Origin: Rhodobacterales bacterium 52_120_T64
Lineage (GTDB): Bacteria; Pseudomonadota; Alphaproteobacteria; Rhodobacterales; Rhodobacteraceae
Length of the DNA: 64,000 nt
Reading direction: 5' to 3'
NCBI GenBank assembly: GCA_002162875.1
Contig: MABA01000009.1
Coordinates: forward strand, 1 to 64,000
Shown: positions 41,768 to 50,557 of the stretch, one piece after another
Position numbering within the stretch: the first letter of the stretch is position 1
Layout: each line of letters begins with the position of its first letter
Program-made: the position numbers and the translations under genes
The notes under the pieces: model-generated
The model's input: the letters and a program-made list of their open reading frames with translations, nothing else
Told to the model about the DNA's origin: nothing
Databases searched by the model: none

Positions 41768-42226
41768 ATGATACACTTCCAAAGAACCCATACGATTGAT
41801 GCCACACCCGAATCTGTGTGGGCGGTCCTTGGCCGATATATGCATATTGATGAGTTTGCGCCGCTCATAACCTCGGTTGAAGCACTTACTGACGGGGAAG
41901 ACAGGGTCGGATCGAAACGCCGAAACCATTTCGAAAACGGTTCTTCGCTGGTTGAGGAAATAACCGCGTGGAACCCAGGGCATCGCTTCACCGTAGAATT
42001 ATCCGACATGGCAGCGATGCCGCTTCACGAAGCCAACTCCGTGGTGTCCATCGAACCCATGGGGGGCAACCGGTCGAAGGTTATCTGGACAATGGACTAT
42101 CGCGTGAAGTACGGCCCATTCGGATGGTTGCTAGGTCAAACGATGATGAAAATGATGATGGGCAAGATACTTGATGGAAATTTGGAAGGGTTGGCGGATA
42201 AAGTTCGTTCGAACCAATTGGCTTGA
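41768..42226 (+). CDS. SRPBCC (START/polyketide-cyclase-like) family protein
   Basis: 152 residues with the helix-grip fold pattern: FQRTHTIDATPESVWAVLGRYMHIDEF at the start, ENGSSLVEEITAWNPGHRFTVEL in the middle, and a long C-terminal helix rich in Met (QTMMKMMMGKILDGNLEGL). These proteins bind hydrophobic ligands. It is transcribed divergently from the WYL regulator, which likely controls it. Ligand unknown. Confidence 0.87.
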   Translation: MIHFQRTHTIDATPESVWAVLGRYMHIDEFAPLITSVEALTDGEDRVGSKRRNHFENGSSLVEEITAWNPGHRFTVELSDMAAMPLHEANSVVSIEPMGGNRSKVIWTMDYRVKYGPFGWLLGQTMMKMMMGKILDGNLEGLADKVRSNQLA

Positions 42227-42329
42227 TGACTGAGGTTTGACTTAGAAAGCGGGCAATGTAGCCGTCGCCGCAAACGGCAACATTGTCCGCTTACTTGCTG
42301 CCCAGCAAGCACAATTTTGGTACATAACA

Positions 42330-42362
42330 AAAAAGGTCGCTAGAAACTCTAGCGACCTTTTT
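42330..42362. terminator. Bidirectional intrinsic terminator
   Basis: Perfect 15-bp inverted repeat AAAAAGGTCGCTAGA / TCTAGCGACCTTTTT with a 3-base loop. Each strand ends in a T-run. It lies between the convergent SRPBCC gene and rpmG. Confidence 0.93.
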
Positions 42363-42387
42363 AAATTCCATAAAAGCGAAATCAATA

Positions 42388-42555
42388 TTACTTGATTTTG
42401 CCTTCTTTATATTCGACGTGCTTACGCACAACCGGGTCGTACTTCATTTTGACCATTTTTTCGGTCATAGTACGTGCGTTTTTCTTGGTCACGTAAAAGT
42501 GGCCGGTATCCGCGGTGGAATTCAGGCGGATTTTGATAGTTGTTGGCTTCGCCAT
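42388..42555 (-). CDS. rpmG: 50S ribosomal protein L33
   Basis: 55 residues read on the minus strand from ATG 42555, preceded by GAGGAGATGG. The sequence begins [20 protein letters not shown] and ends [15 protein letters not shown], a normal bacterial L33 of the Cys-free (zinc-independent) type. It is a structural protein of the large ribosomal subunit near the E site. Its own terminator lies directly downstream. Confidence 0.96.
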   Translation of the reverse strand: MAKPTTIKIRLNSTADTGHFYVTKKNARTMTEKMVKMKYDPVVRKHVEYKEGKIK

Positions 42556-42685
42556 GTGTCCATCTCCTCGCGGGTCGACCGCGTTTATCTAGCTGTGGGG
42601 GAATTCCCCTAAATCTCGAATTGGCGTTCTACACCCGTTGTGGCCGGAGTCAAGTGCCTTGCCTAAGGTTTTGCGAATTATCCGC

Positions 42686-43366
42686 TTAGAATAACGTGAA
42701 ATGTAAACGTTCACCGTCGTGGTGGAAAAACGGAGTTTTGCGCGGGGTGTCAGGATTCTGTACAATGGCCAATACTTCCGACAAGACGACTTCGGTAATG
42801 GAAGGCAAGTCGAGGGCTTTCGCCTCTTTCAGGTCAATCCAGTGCAAATGGCTGAGCTCGTCCGAAGCCTCGGAAAAATCGTCATCGGGGCCGTGAAGGG
42901 ATGTGCAATCGGCAATAAAGAAACGTGCATCGAACCTGCGGGGACGCCCCGGAGGCGTGATCGCCCTAAAAAAGAAACGCAATGAATCTGCGCGGGGAAC
43001 AAGGCCTTTGTTATAAAAACCCTGCCAGTCTGCGGGAACTTCCTGATCGGTCGTCCCTGCTTTCGCAAGCATCAGGCCTGTTTCTTCCCATAGCTCCCGA
43101 ATGGCCGCCATCGCCAAAGCAGGTGCAATGCCGTCAGGTGCCAAGTGGGACAGTTTCAGATCGTCAACCGAGCTGAGCGGGGTTGCCGGCGCGATGTCGT
43201 AATCTTGTTTGTCCACGGCTCCGCCAGGGAAAACATACTTGTTGGGCATGAAAGCTGCGCTTGAACCGCGCTGCCCCATAAGTACTTGATGTTTGCCATC
43301 GTGAACACGCAGCAGAACAATCGTTGCTGCATCGCGAATAATACGTCGTTTTTCTGATTCATCCAT
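42686..43366 (-). CDS. NUDIX hydrolase
   Basis: 226 residues. The Nudix box is split by an insertion: YVFPGGAVD begins it, and AAIRELWEETGLML (about residues 85-98) gives the REx2EExG core that binds the metal. The insertion and the length resemble the RNU2/NUDT19-like subfamily (acyl-CoA or general NDP-X hydrolases). Cytoplasmic. It lies after the DUF983 gene on the same strand with 44 bases between. Confidence 0.87.
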   Translation of the reverse strand: MDESEKRRIIRDAATIVLLRVHDGKHQVLMGQRGSSAAFMPNKYVFPGGAVDKQDYDIAPATPLSSVDDLKLSHLAPDGIAPALAMAAIRELWEETGLMLAKAGTTDQEVPADWQGFYNKGLVPRADSLRFFFRAITPPGRPRRFDARFFIADCTSLHGPDDDFSEASDELSHLHWIDLKEAKALDLPSITEVVLSEVLAIVQNPDTPRKTPFFHHDGERLHFTLF

Positions 43367-43410
43367 AAGGGATATATGGGCCCAATAGTACGGCCATGTC
43401 CAGCGTGCCG

Positions 43411-43836
43411 TTACGGCGTTGTTTCGCTCTGTGCTGGTTTAGAGACGTCGCCAAACCCATGCATCCGCTTTGCCCATTGCACAGCAACGAACACCCCTTT
43501 CATGCGCGGCAACAAATAAAGAGCTAACAGCAGGAAAACGATTGAGAAGCCAAGTGCCATAACCCAACCCTCGGGCCGGAAAACCTGGAATACGACTAAC
43601 ATCAACGGCGCAAGTATATGGCCGGATATCAGGATCGTTGCCCAGGCGGGGCCGTCATCTGCACGGTGATGGCGCAATTCTTCGCCGCAAACAGAACAGT
43701 TGTCCCGCACGGTCAGGTAGTCCTGCATTAGGGGGCCGCTTCCGCACGAAGGGCAGCGACGACGCCAGCCACGTAGCATAGATACTACGACAGAGCGATG
43801 TTCGCCGTTTGCCAAATTGTGTGCTTCATATGTCAT
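43411..43836 (-). CDS. DUF983 zinc-ribbon membrane protein
   Basis: 141 residues from ATG 43836; the frame is open further upstream into the divergent gene's leader. A zinc ribbon near residues 23-47 (RCPSCGSG ... CSVCGEELRHH) is followed by two membrane helices (TILISGHILAPLMLVVFQVF; VMALGFSIVFLLLALYLLP). DUF983 proteins often sit near cytochrome oxidase or RNase R genes; the function is unknown. Likely cotranscribed with the NUDIX gene. Confidence 0.88.
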   Translation of the reverse strand: MTYEAHNLANGEHRSVVVSMLRGWRRRCPSCGSGPLMQDYLTVRDNCSVCGEELRHHRADDGPAWATILISGHILAPLMLVVFQVFRPEGWVMALGFSIVFLLLALYLLPRMKGVFVAVQWAKRMHGFGDVSKPAQSETTP

Positions 43837-43997
43837 GCACACGAGTGTATGTGCTTTGCGCCAAAATGTTAGTGAGACAAGCTGCCTTGCGTCGGGATGT
43901 CGCAAAAAAGAAAATTCGACGGAAACCGGGCGCTGCTGCGTTTGTATTAATGTAGGTCGCAACAATGTGGCTATATAACGCAAATGGAGAGCAGATA

Positions 43998-44558
43998 ATG
44001 AAAAAGATCGTACTCACAGCCGTAGCAGTTTCAATTGCCGCTGGCAGCCTTGGTTTCTCAACCACAGCTTCGGCCAACCAGCGCGGCGATCGTCAGCGTG
44101 GACACAATATGCCCAGCTTTGCAGATTTCGACACAAACAGCGACGGCATCATTTCACAGGCAGAAATCGACCTGATCCACACCGCAAAATTCGCAGAGTC
44201 CGATACTAATGGCGATGGCTTTCTGGACGCAGATGAGCTGAAAGCCCAAATGATGGACCGTGATGAGGGTCGCCGTGGTGGTGATCGTGGGCATCGTCAG
44301 GATGGCGCCAAAGGATCCAACGAGGAACAAGGCAATCCTGAACTAATGCAGGCACAGCACGAAGAGCGTATGGATCTGGCGGCTAAACATATGCTGGAAC
44401 GTGCCGATGCCGACGGCGACGGGGTGTTGAGCATAGAAGAAGCGCGCCCACCAAAGGCTGCTCAGATGTTCGATCGGGTTGATGCTGATGGCAACGGCGA
44501 GATCACTCAAGAAGAGTGGGATGCGGCCGTGGCCAAACGGGGCAACCGCCACAACTAA
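43998..44558 (+). CDS. Secreted EF-hand calcium-binding protein
   Basis: 186 residues from ATG 43998, behind GGAGAGCAG. A signal peptide ends at about ASA-NQRG (residue 28/29). Four EF-hand loops are seen: DTNSDGIISQAE, DTNGDGFLDADE, DADGDGVLSIEE and DADGNGEITQEE. Between the pairs is a basic-acidic linker (RDEGRRGGDRGHRQDG). The role is calcium buffering or sensing in the periplasm. It is followed by an ECF sigma factor gene cluster. Confidence 0.93.
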   Translation: MKKIVLTAVAVSIAAGSLGFSTTASANQRGDRQRGHNMPSFADFDTNSDGIISQAEIDLIHTAKFAESDTNGDGFLDADELKAQMMDRDEGRRGGDRGHRQDGAKGSNEEQGNPELMQAQHEERMDLAAKHMLERADADGDGVLSIEEARPPKAAQMFDRVDADGNGEITQEEWDAAVAKRGNRHN

Positions 44559-44563
44559 ACACA

Positions 44564-44593
44564 TTGCGGGCCGGCAATCCGTTCGGCCCGCAA
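44564..44593 (+). terminator. Hairpin after the EF-hand gene
   Basis: TTGCGGGCCG and CGGCCCGCAA are exact complements with a 10-base loop, five bases after the stop. No T-run follows, so some read-through into the sigma factor gene is possible. Confidence 0.7.
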
Positions 44594-44636
44594 CATTCGT
44601 ACTGCAAACCAATCGGGACACCGTTATACATGCGAT

Positions 44637-45221
44637 ATGACTATGGCATTTGATGCAATGAGCGACACCAGCGACGAAGAACTTCTGTCGCTATACGCTA
44701 ACGGAGACCAGGCAGCGGCCCGGGCTTTGATGCTGCGTCACGCACCTCGTGTGTTGTCACTGGCCAGACGGATGTTGAAGGATCAGGCCGAGGCAGAGGA
44801 TGTAACCCAGGAAGCGATGTTACGATTGTGGAAAATTGCGCCGGATTGGCGCACCGGAGAGGCCAAGGTTTCAACTTGGCTATACCGAGTAGGGTCAAAC
44901 TTGTGCACCGATCGGTTACGCAAGAAACGGGGCATTTCACTGGACGAAGCGCCGGAAATGGAAGACGAAACACTGAATGTCGAGGATCAGTTGATTTCTG
45001 CCGATCGGGCCCGCGCATTGCGTCTTGCGATGAATCGCTTGCCCGAGCGCCAAAAGCTGGCCCTGACCCTGCGACATTTCGAAGAACAATCGAACCCGGA
45101 GATCGCAAGCGCACTGGAAACCAGCGTCGAAGCGGTCGAAAGCCTTTTGTCGCGCGCACGGCGTGCACTTGCGGCGGATTTATCAAGTAACCGGTCGACC
45201 CTCGGGCTGGCTATTGACTAA
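44637..45221 (+). CDS. ECF-type RNA polymerase sigma factor
   Basis: 194 residues; ATG 44637 is assumed, with 44658 as an alternative, and no clear ribosome-binding site is present. Region 2 is ALMLRHAPRVLSLARRMLKD ... DVTQEAMLRLWKIAPDW ... STWLYRVGSNLCTDRLRKK. Region 4 is ALRLAMNRLPERQKLALTLRHFEEQSNPEIA ... ETSVEAVESLLSRARRAL. It directs RNA polymerase to a stress regulon. Two downstream genes encode single-helix proteins with cytoplasmic or periplasmic domains that may sense stress and hold it. Confidence 0.92.
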   Translation: MTMAFDAMSDTSDEELLSLYANGDQAAARALMLRHAPRVLSLARRMLKDQAEAEDVTQEAMLRLWKIAPDWRTGEAKVSTWLYRVGSNLCTDRLRKKRGISLDEAPEMEDETLNVEDQLISADRARALRLAMNRLPERQKLALTLRHFEEQSNPEIASALETSVEAVESLLSRARRALAADLSSNRSTLGLAID

Positions 45222-45236
45222 GGAAAGGAGAGTTTC

Positions 45237-45626
45237 ATGACTGACACGGAAAAACACGAGATAGATCTGGACGCTTTCTTCAAGGATGCGGCCGAACCTT
45301 TGCCGGAATTACGCAACACCTTGATGGCCAATATTCTAGCGGATGCTGGTGAAGTCACGGAGGCGCAGCAAGTTTTGACCGAACGCCAACCTGTAAAACG
45401 CAAGGGCATGTTGGCGCGGCTGATGGAGCCACTCGGGGGTATTAAGGGCATCGCTGCGGTCTGTGCCTGCACCGTTATGGGTGTGACCGTTGGCTACGCT
45501 GGCACAGATACCTTGCAGTCCATCCCCGGAGTTGGTGATATTGTTGCAAGTATCAGTGGCGACCCACTGGATGATTTCACCTATGGCAACACTGCAAACT
45601 TCAGTGATTTTCTGGCAGAGGGTTAA
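45237..45626 (+). CDS. Putative anti-sigma-like membrane protein
   Basis: 129 residues with a strong AAGGAAAGGAGAG ribosome-binding site. An acidic cytoplasmic N-terminus (EIDLDAFFKDAAEPLPELRNTL) is followed by one membrane helix at about residues 74-92 (IAAVCACTVMGVTVGYAG) and a short periplasmic end. Its position right after the ECF sigma gene and its single-span layout suggest an anti-sigma factor, but no zinc-binding ZAS motif is present. Function is inference. Confidence 0.82.
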   Translation: MTDTEKHEIDLDAFFKDAAEPLPELRNTLMANILADAGEVTEAQQVLTERQPVKRKGMLARLMEPLGGIKGIAAVCACTVMGVTVGYAGTDTLQSIPGVGDIVASISGDPLDDFTYGNTANFSDFLAEG

Positions 45627-45629
45627 CAG

Positions 45630-46112
45630 ATGAGCGAACAAACTACACCGCAGGCCAAGAAAACTCCGCGCTGGATCAAGGTTGCCTTGATCGTATCCGT
45701 GGCCGCGAACTTGGGCGTTGCCGGAGTGATCGGCGGGGCCGCTTTGCGCGCACCTGAAATCAAGCGCAACAACCTTAACGGCCCAGAAGGCGTGGCGATG
45801 TTGGCGCGCGCGATGCCTGCAGAACATCAACGTGAACTGCGCGAAGGTTTGCGGGATCGCCGTGAAGAGTTTCGTCCTGACCGTCAGGAACTAGGCAGTT
45901 TGCGGGCTCGGTTTATTGAGGCCCTAAAGGCTGATCCATTCGAAATAGAGGCTGTGCAAGATGTGTTGGCAGAGCAACGGGCGATGATTTTCGAACTGAC
46001 GACAGCCGGGGATAACACCGTTATCGCGCAAATCGAAAAGATGTCGCCTCAGGACAGGGAAAACTATATCCTTCGTTTGTTGAAAGACAAGCGCCCCCCC
46101 CCGCGACATTAA
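45630..46112 (+). CDS. Periplasmic heavy-metal-sensor-like protein (CpxP/Spy/CnrX type)
   Basis: 160 residues. One membrane anchor is at residues 18-40 (VALIVSVAANLGVAGVIGG), then an all-helical periplasmic domain rich in Arg and Glu (REEFRPDRQELGSLRARFIEAL ... VQDVLAEQRAMIFELT), which fits the metal-resistance/CnrX-like helical hairpin family. It is three bases after the previous gene. With the ECF factor and the middle gene it looks like a sigma/anti-sigma/periplasmic-sensor set. Confidence 0.83.
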   Translation: MSEQTTPQAKKTPRWIKVALIVSVAANLGVAGVIGGAALRAPEIKRNNLNGPEGVAMLARAMPAEHQRELREGLRDRREEFRPDRQELGSLRARFIEALKADPFEIEAVQDVLAEQRAMIFELTTAGDNTVIAQIEKMSPQDRENYILRLLKDKRPPPRH

Positions 46113-46218
46113 GGGGGTTGATTTATTGGTCAAGACCCCTCATATGCACATCTTCACGTCAGTCCCCCCGAAGCTAGTTCGCGTCTTGAGGCATTGACAC
46201 AGCCCTGAGGGATACATT

Positions 46219-47532
46219 TTGACTGATAATACTTTCCAGAGCTTCGGCCTGGACCAAAGCCTGTTGAACGCGCTAGAGCGTTCCGGTTTCACAACACCGA
46301 CACCAATCCAGCAGCAATCCATCAAAGCACAGCTTGATGGTCGCGATATTCTGGGCGTGGCCCAGACCGGTACGGGTAAAACCGCCGCGTTTGGCCTGCC
46401 GATCTTGCACCATATTATGAATATGCAAGGTCGCCCTGCCCCCAAAACCTGCCGCGCATTGGTGCTTGCCCCGACGCGCGAGCTTGCTGTGCAAATTGAA
46501 GACAACTTTAAACAATTTTCTGGCGGTGCCGGTCTGACGACATGTCTGGTTCTAGGCGGCGTTTCGCGCGGCGGGCAGATCAAAAAGATTGGTCGTGGTG
46601 TTGATGTGGTTATTGCTACACCGGGTCGCCTTGAAGATCTGATGAACGACAAGAAAATTCGCCTTGATGAAGTGCGTTTTGTCGTTCTGGACGAAGCCGA
46701 CCGCATGCTGGATATGGGTTTCGTACAACCTGTGAAACGTATTTTGTCGCGCTTGCACCCGCGCCGTCAATCAGCGCTTTTCTCGGCAACCATGCCTAAA
46801 GAAGTGCGTGGATTGGCTGAAAGCTTTCTGACCGATCCAGTTAAGGTCGAGGTGACACCGCTGGTTTCTGCTGCACCCAAAGTCGAACAGCGCGCAGAGC
46901 TGATTACTGGCCCGTACAAGCGCGGTCGCCTTAAAGAAATTCTGTCGCAAGACGACGTCAAGCGGACCATCGTATTTGCCCGCACCAAACGTGGGGCGGA
47001 CAAGGTTGCGAAGAACCTGATTACCGACGGGATCGAAGCCGAGGTTATTCACGGCAACAAGGCTCAGAACGCACGCCAAAAAGCACTTGGAAAATTCAAG
47101 AGCGGTTTTGTTGATGTTCTGGTCGCAACCGATATTGTTGCACGCGGAATCGATGTTCCGGGTATCACGCACGTGGTCAACTTCGATCTTCCGGACGAAG
47201 CAGAAAACTACGTGCACCGTATCGGACGGACGGGGCGTAACGGCGCGTCTGGGGTTTCGATCACGCTATGTGCACCGGACGAGTTGAAAAAACTGGCTGC
47301 GGTCGAGAAAATCCTTAAGCGTAAGTTAATCGAGCGTGAAGGCCCTGATCCCAAGCCAAAAGCCAAGTCGAGCGGTTGGCAAGGTAAAAAACAGGGCGGC
47401 GGCGGTGGTCGCGCAGGTGGCGGTGGTCGCCCAGGCGGACGCCCGGGTGGGGGAAATTCTGCGGGCCAACCCAACCAAAAACGGCGCCGGCCAAATCGGA
47501 AAAAGTCCGCAGCGCGCGCAGCTTCAAACTAA
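46219..47532 (+). CDS. rhlE: DEAD-box ATP-dependent RNA helicase (RhlE-like)
   Basis: 437 residues from TTG 46219, about eight bases after GAGGG; no ATG starts before the Q motif FTTPTPIQQQSI. Motif I is AQTGTGKT, motif II VLDEADRMLDMG, motif III SATMP, motif VI HRIGRTGRNG. The C-terminal tail of about 70 residues is Gly/Arg/Lys-rich (GGGGGRAGGGGRPGGRPGG), typical of cold-shock RNA helicases. It unwinds structured RNA in ribosome assembly or decay. Confidence 0.95.
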   Translation: MTDNTFQSFGLDQSLLNALERSGFTTPTPIQQQSIKAQLDGRDILGVAQTGTGKTAAFGLPILHHIMNMQGRPAPKTCRALVLAPTRELAVQIEDNFKQFSGGAGLTTCLVLGGVSRGGQIKKIGRGVDVVIATPGRLEDLMNDKKIRLDEVRFVVLDEADRMLDMGFVQPVKRILSRLHPRRQSALFSATMPKEVRGLAESFLTDPVKVEVTPLVSAAPKVEQRAELITGPYKRGRLKEILSQDDVKRTIVFARTKRGADKVAKNLITDGIEAEVIHGNKAQNARQKALGKFKSGFVDVLVATDIVARGIDVPGITHVVNFDLPDEAENYVHRIGRTGRNGASGVSITLCAPDELKKLAAVEKILKRKLIEREGPDPKPKAKSSGWQGKKQGGGGGRAGGGGRPGGRPGGGNSAGQPNQKRRRPNRKKSAARAASN

Positions 47533-47536
47533 TAAT

Positions 47537-47566
47537 AATAGGGGAGAGCAAGTGCTCTCCCCTATT
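47537..47566. terminator. Intrinsic terminator after rhlE
   Basis: AATAGGGGAGAGCA and TGCTCTCCCCTATT are exact complements around two bases, four bases after the stop. TTTCAATTT follows on the + strand. It also faces the end of soxF on the minus strand. Confidence 0.9.
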
Positions 47567-47585
47567 TCAATTTGTTAACGGTCTT

Positions 47586-48854
47586 TTAGCCGAAGATATC
47601 CGCCGAGATACCTGCGTACCAACCAACGGATTCCTCATAAGTCTGCTGACGAAGTGCATCATCCTCGCCAGTTTGGGATACGAAGCCCGACGTTTTGGCG
47701 ATTTTGGCATCAGTTGCCTCGTAGGACGCCCCAACTTTGATGCCGTCGTTCGTGTCAATCAACGACCAGCATGTGTTAGAAAACCGTGCTGGAAAGATCG
47801 CGCTGCCTGTAAGGCTGCCACGGACAGCCATCGCACAAACCTTCGCCTGACTATTGGCCGAGAAACCGGATTTCGGCATATCACCTTGCGCGCTTGAATC
47901 ACCCAGCACATATATGTTGTCGTCAAGTTTCGAGCGCATGTCAGCCGCATGTACAGGTGCCCAGTTGCCGTCGATCACGCCAGCAATTTCGACAATACGG
48001 CCCGCTTTCTGGGCTGGAATAACATTACATACATCCACCTTCTCGACCTCGCCGTCGATGACGACTTCCATGGTATCCGGTCGAACTTCGATGTTCGCAC
48101 CACCAAAATCGGGATCTATACGATCGATCATGCCGCCGTAATGCTTGCCCCAACCCTCTTCAAACAAACCTTGTTTGGAGAATTTGGCCTTGGGATCAAG
48201 AATTAATATCTTACCCGTCGGGTTGATTTTCTTCATTAGGTGGGCAACCATCGAAACGCGCTCGTATGGGCCAGGAGGGCAACGATATGGGTTCGGCGGC
48301 GCAACCATCGCAAACGTGCCACCGGCGGGCATCGCTTCGACTTGCGCCTTCAACAATTGCGTTTGCGAACCAGCTTTGTAGGCATGCGGCATCGCATTTT
48401 GCGATGTGATATCCCAACCCGGCACAGAGCCCTCGATAAAGTCGATACCTGGTGAGATCACAAGGCTGTCGTATAGAACCTTGGATCCGCCCGCCAGTGT
48501 TACGGATTTTGCATCACGATCAACGCCGATCGCCCAGTCATGTATGACATTGATGCCGTATTCCGCAGCCAACGTACCATAGCTGTGGCCAATGGATGCG
48601 AAATCACGAAACCCACCGATGTAGAGGTTGGAAAAGAAGCACGTGTAGTATGTGCGCGTTGGTTCGATCAACGTCACATCAATTGCACCCGCGCTGTCCT
48701 TGGCGATGTAGCGCGCAGCGGTTGCGCCGCCTGCCCCGCCGCCAATTACCACGACCCTGGGCTTGCCATGTCCGGCCCCTATTACCATCGGTGCACTTAG
48801 CGTTGCGGCGGTCGCAACACCTGCACCAATAAATCCACGTCTATCCAGTTTCAT
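47586..48854 (-). CDS. soxF: SoxF: flavocytochrome c sulfide dehydrogenase flavoprotein subunit
   Basis: 422 residues with a twin-arginine signal (DRRGFIGAGVATAA). The FAD-binding Rossmann motif is VVVIGGGAGGATAARYI (about residues 34-50). The conserved Cys residues in TYYTCFFSNLY and YRCPPGPYERVSM correspond to the redox pair of FccB. The C-terminal FCSD domain is present. The periplasmic enzyme oxidises sulfide and passes electrons to the cytochrome partner SoxE, encoded 25 bases upstream. The two lie apart from the main sox genes, beyond pntAB. Confidence 0.92.
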   Translation of the reverse strand: MKLDRRGFIGAGVATAATLSAPMVIGAGHGKPRVVVIGGGAGGATAARYIAKDSAGAIDVTLIEPTRTYYTCFFSNLYIGGFRDFASIGHSYGTLAAEYGINVIHDWAIGVDRDAKSVTLAGGSKVLYDSLVISPGIDFIEGSVPGWDITSQNAMPHAYKAGSQTQLLKAQVEAMPAGGTFAMVAPPNPYRCPPGPYERVSMVAHLMKKINPTGKILILDPKAKFSKQGLFEEGWGKHYGGMIDRIDPDFGGANIEVRPDTMEVVIDGEVEKVDVCNVIPAQKAGRIVEIAGVIDGNWAPVHAADMRSKLDDNIYVLGDSSAQGDMPKSGFSANSQAKVCAMAVRGSLTGSAIFPARFSNTCWSLIDTNDGIKVGASYEATDAKIAKTSGFVSQTGEDDALRQQTYEESVGWYAGISADIFG

Positions 48855-48879
48855 TAGTATTCTCCTTTGGTTTGTTAAT

Positions 48880-49530
48880 TTATCTTTCTACCGTTTCGAA
48901 ATACGCCGCGAGCGCTGCGATTTCTTCGTTCGACAGGCGTTTGGCCATCAGTTGCATTAGCGGATGGTTGCGATGTTCGGATTTATAGGCTTGAAGTGCT
49001 GTTACGAAATCCAGCTGCGTCCAGCCAACGATGGACGGAATACCGTCATCGCCACCACCTGTTTGATGGCAGGTCACGCATTCTCCCGACAGGTACGCGC
49101 CGTACTCGGGGTCACCTTTGATTGCCAAAATGTCTGGATCAATATCGGGGTCACGAGCTTGCAGCGTTGGATCGGCCTCGGGGATATTTGATGGATTGTC
49201 GGAAAACTGACGCAAATACGCCATTAGGTTCGCACGATCTTTCGGATTTGCAATGCCGTTGAAACGCATTTTTGTGCGCGAGATTAGGTTCTTGGGATTT
49301 TCGATAAATGCATCCAGATTGTCGACATCCCAGATCAAACCACCTGCTGCGGCACGGTTCATATCGTCGGAATACTGGAACCCTTCGACAGATCCGGCAG
49401 CACGTCCAAACAAGTCATTTAGATGAGGTCCGGTCCGGTTAAATGCGTTTACCCCAAGCATATGGCACGAGAAACAGCGCCGAAACAGCTTAGCCCCCTC
49501 TTCTACATCCGCTTGCGCGTGGACTGGCAT
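48880..49530 (-). CDS. soxE: SoxE: diheme c-type cytochrome, with disrupted or unusual start
   Basis: Two heme motifs, CFSCH (about residues 19-23 of this frame) and CVTCH, define a diheme cytochrome of the SoxE type that serves SoxF. The nearest ordinary start, ATG 49530, gives 216 residues but truncates the signal peptide to MPVHAQA, which cannot export a cytochrome. In frame upstream, residues VSALVISIVFASIWT form a good signal core, but no ATG/GTG/TTG precedes it before a stop. ATT 49587 lies seven bases after GGGAG. ATG 49592 is out of frame and would need a shift. Either an ATT start or a frameshift is implied. Confidence 0.85.
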   Translation of the reverse strand: MPVHAQADVEEGAKLFRRCFSCHMLGVNAFNRTGPHLNDLFGRAAGSVEGFQYSDDMNRAAAGGLIWDVDNLDAFIENPKNLISRTKMRFNGIANPKDRANLMAYLRQFSDNPSNIPEADPTLQARDPDIDPDILAIKGDPEYGAYLSGECVTCHQTGGGDDGIPSIVGWTQLDFVTALQAYKSEHRNHPLMQLMAKRLSNEEIAALAAYFETVER

Positions 49531-49777
49531 GGTCCAAATGGAAGCAAAAACAATTGATATTACCAGTGCGCTGACACGATACGTAATCGCATTTCTCCCA
49601 CATCTCTAGCGTTGCATTGTTTGTTTTACACCAAGCAAGTGTAGATTAGGGTTCGCCGTTGAGTCAATCCACGGATATCTTTTGTAAAATGAACGCCGGA
49701 TTTTCTTTCGGTTTCACTTGATTCGAGCTGCTCGATGCCGCAAAGTTTCAGAAAATATATTAGTGCCGGAGATAGAA

Positions 49778-50557
49778 ATGACAGACACATCAGACACAAA
49801 ACCTTTGCCACAAATCGCCGAATTGGATTTTTCCGACCTCAAAGTCGCCTTTGGAAAGGGCATGTCGGACTTTCGAAAAGCACCGATTTATGGAATCGTG
49901 TTTGGCACAATCTTCGCCGCTCTCGGGGTGGTTTTGTATCTGCAATTCGTCGTGTGGCAATCTGATATTTCGATAATTCCGTTGGCCGCGGGATTTCCCC
50001 TGATTGGCCCGTTTGTTGCCGTTGGTATGTACGAAGTCAGTCGGCTGTTAGAACGCGGCGAATCCGTAAGCTGGATGACTGTCGCGCAAGCAATCTATGC
50101 TGAACGGAAAAGACAAATTCCATCTATTGCTTTCGTGGTGCTGTTTATATTTCTGATCTGGGTTTACATGGCGCACTTGGTTTTCGCGTTGTCATTTGGA
50201 CTTAAACCTTTAACCAACGTCATGACTTCGGCAGATATATTGCTGACGAAAGAGGGCATCACTATGCTGCTTATGGGCACTGTGGTAGGGGGATTTCTGT
50301 CGTTCGTACTATTCTCGGTTACCGTCATCGGCATCCCGCTTCTTGTTGATCGGGAGATTGATGTGGTGACAGCGATGATCACGAGCTTCAGTTTGGTACT
50401 GAATAATTTGGTAGTGATGCTTTCGTGGGGCGCGATCGTAGGGGTGCTGCTACTTATCGCGATGACACCAATCTTTATGGGGTTGATCGTCGTCTTGCCG
50501 GTGCTTGGACACGCGACATGGCACCTTTATAAGCTGGCTATATTGCCCGAAGAATAG
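49778..50557 (+). CDS. DUF2189 membrane protein
   Basis: 259 residues from ATG 49778, preceded by GGAGATAG; in-frame codons upstream add a doubtful extension. Six membrane helices in three pairs; the segment GKGMSDFRKAPIYGIVFGTIF and FPLIGPFVAVGMYEVSRLLERG are typical of DUF2189. It is divergent from soxE with a gap of about 185 bases. Function unknown; the place beside sox genes recurs in sulfur-oxidising Rhodobacterales, as far as I recall, but this is not proof of a role. Confidence 0.87.
   Translation: MTDTSDTKPLPQIAELDFSDLKVAFGKGMSDFRKAPIYGIVFGTIFAALGVVLYLQFVVWQSDISIIPLAAGFPLIGPFVAVGMYEVSRLLERGESVSWMTVAQAIYAERKRQIPSIAFVVLFIFLIWVYMAHLVFALSFGLKPLTNVMTSADILLTKEGITMLLMGTVVGGFLSFVLFSVTVIGIPLLVDREIDVVTAMITSFSLVLNNLVVMLSWGAIVGVLLLIAMTPIFMGLIVVLPVLGHATWHLYKLAILPEE

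Noticed and set aside
47208-47551. Proline-rich minus-strand frames opposite the rhlE tail
   Set aside because: They only mirror the Gly/Arg-rich coding repeat of the helicase C-terminus.
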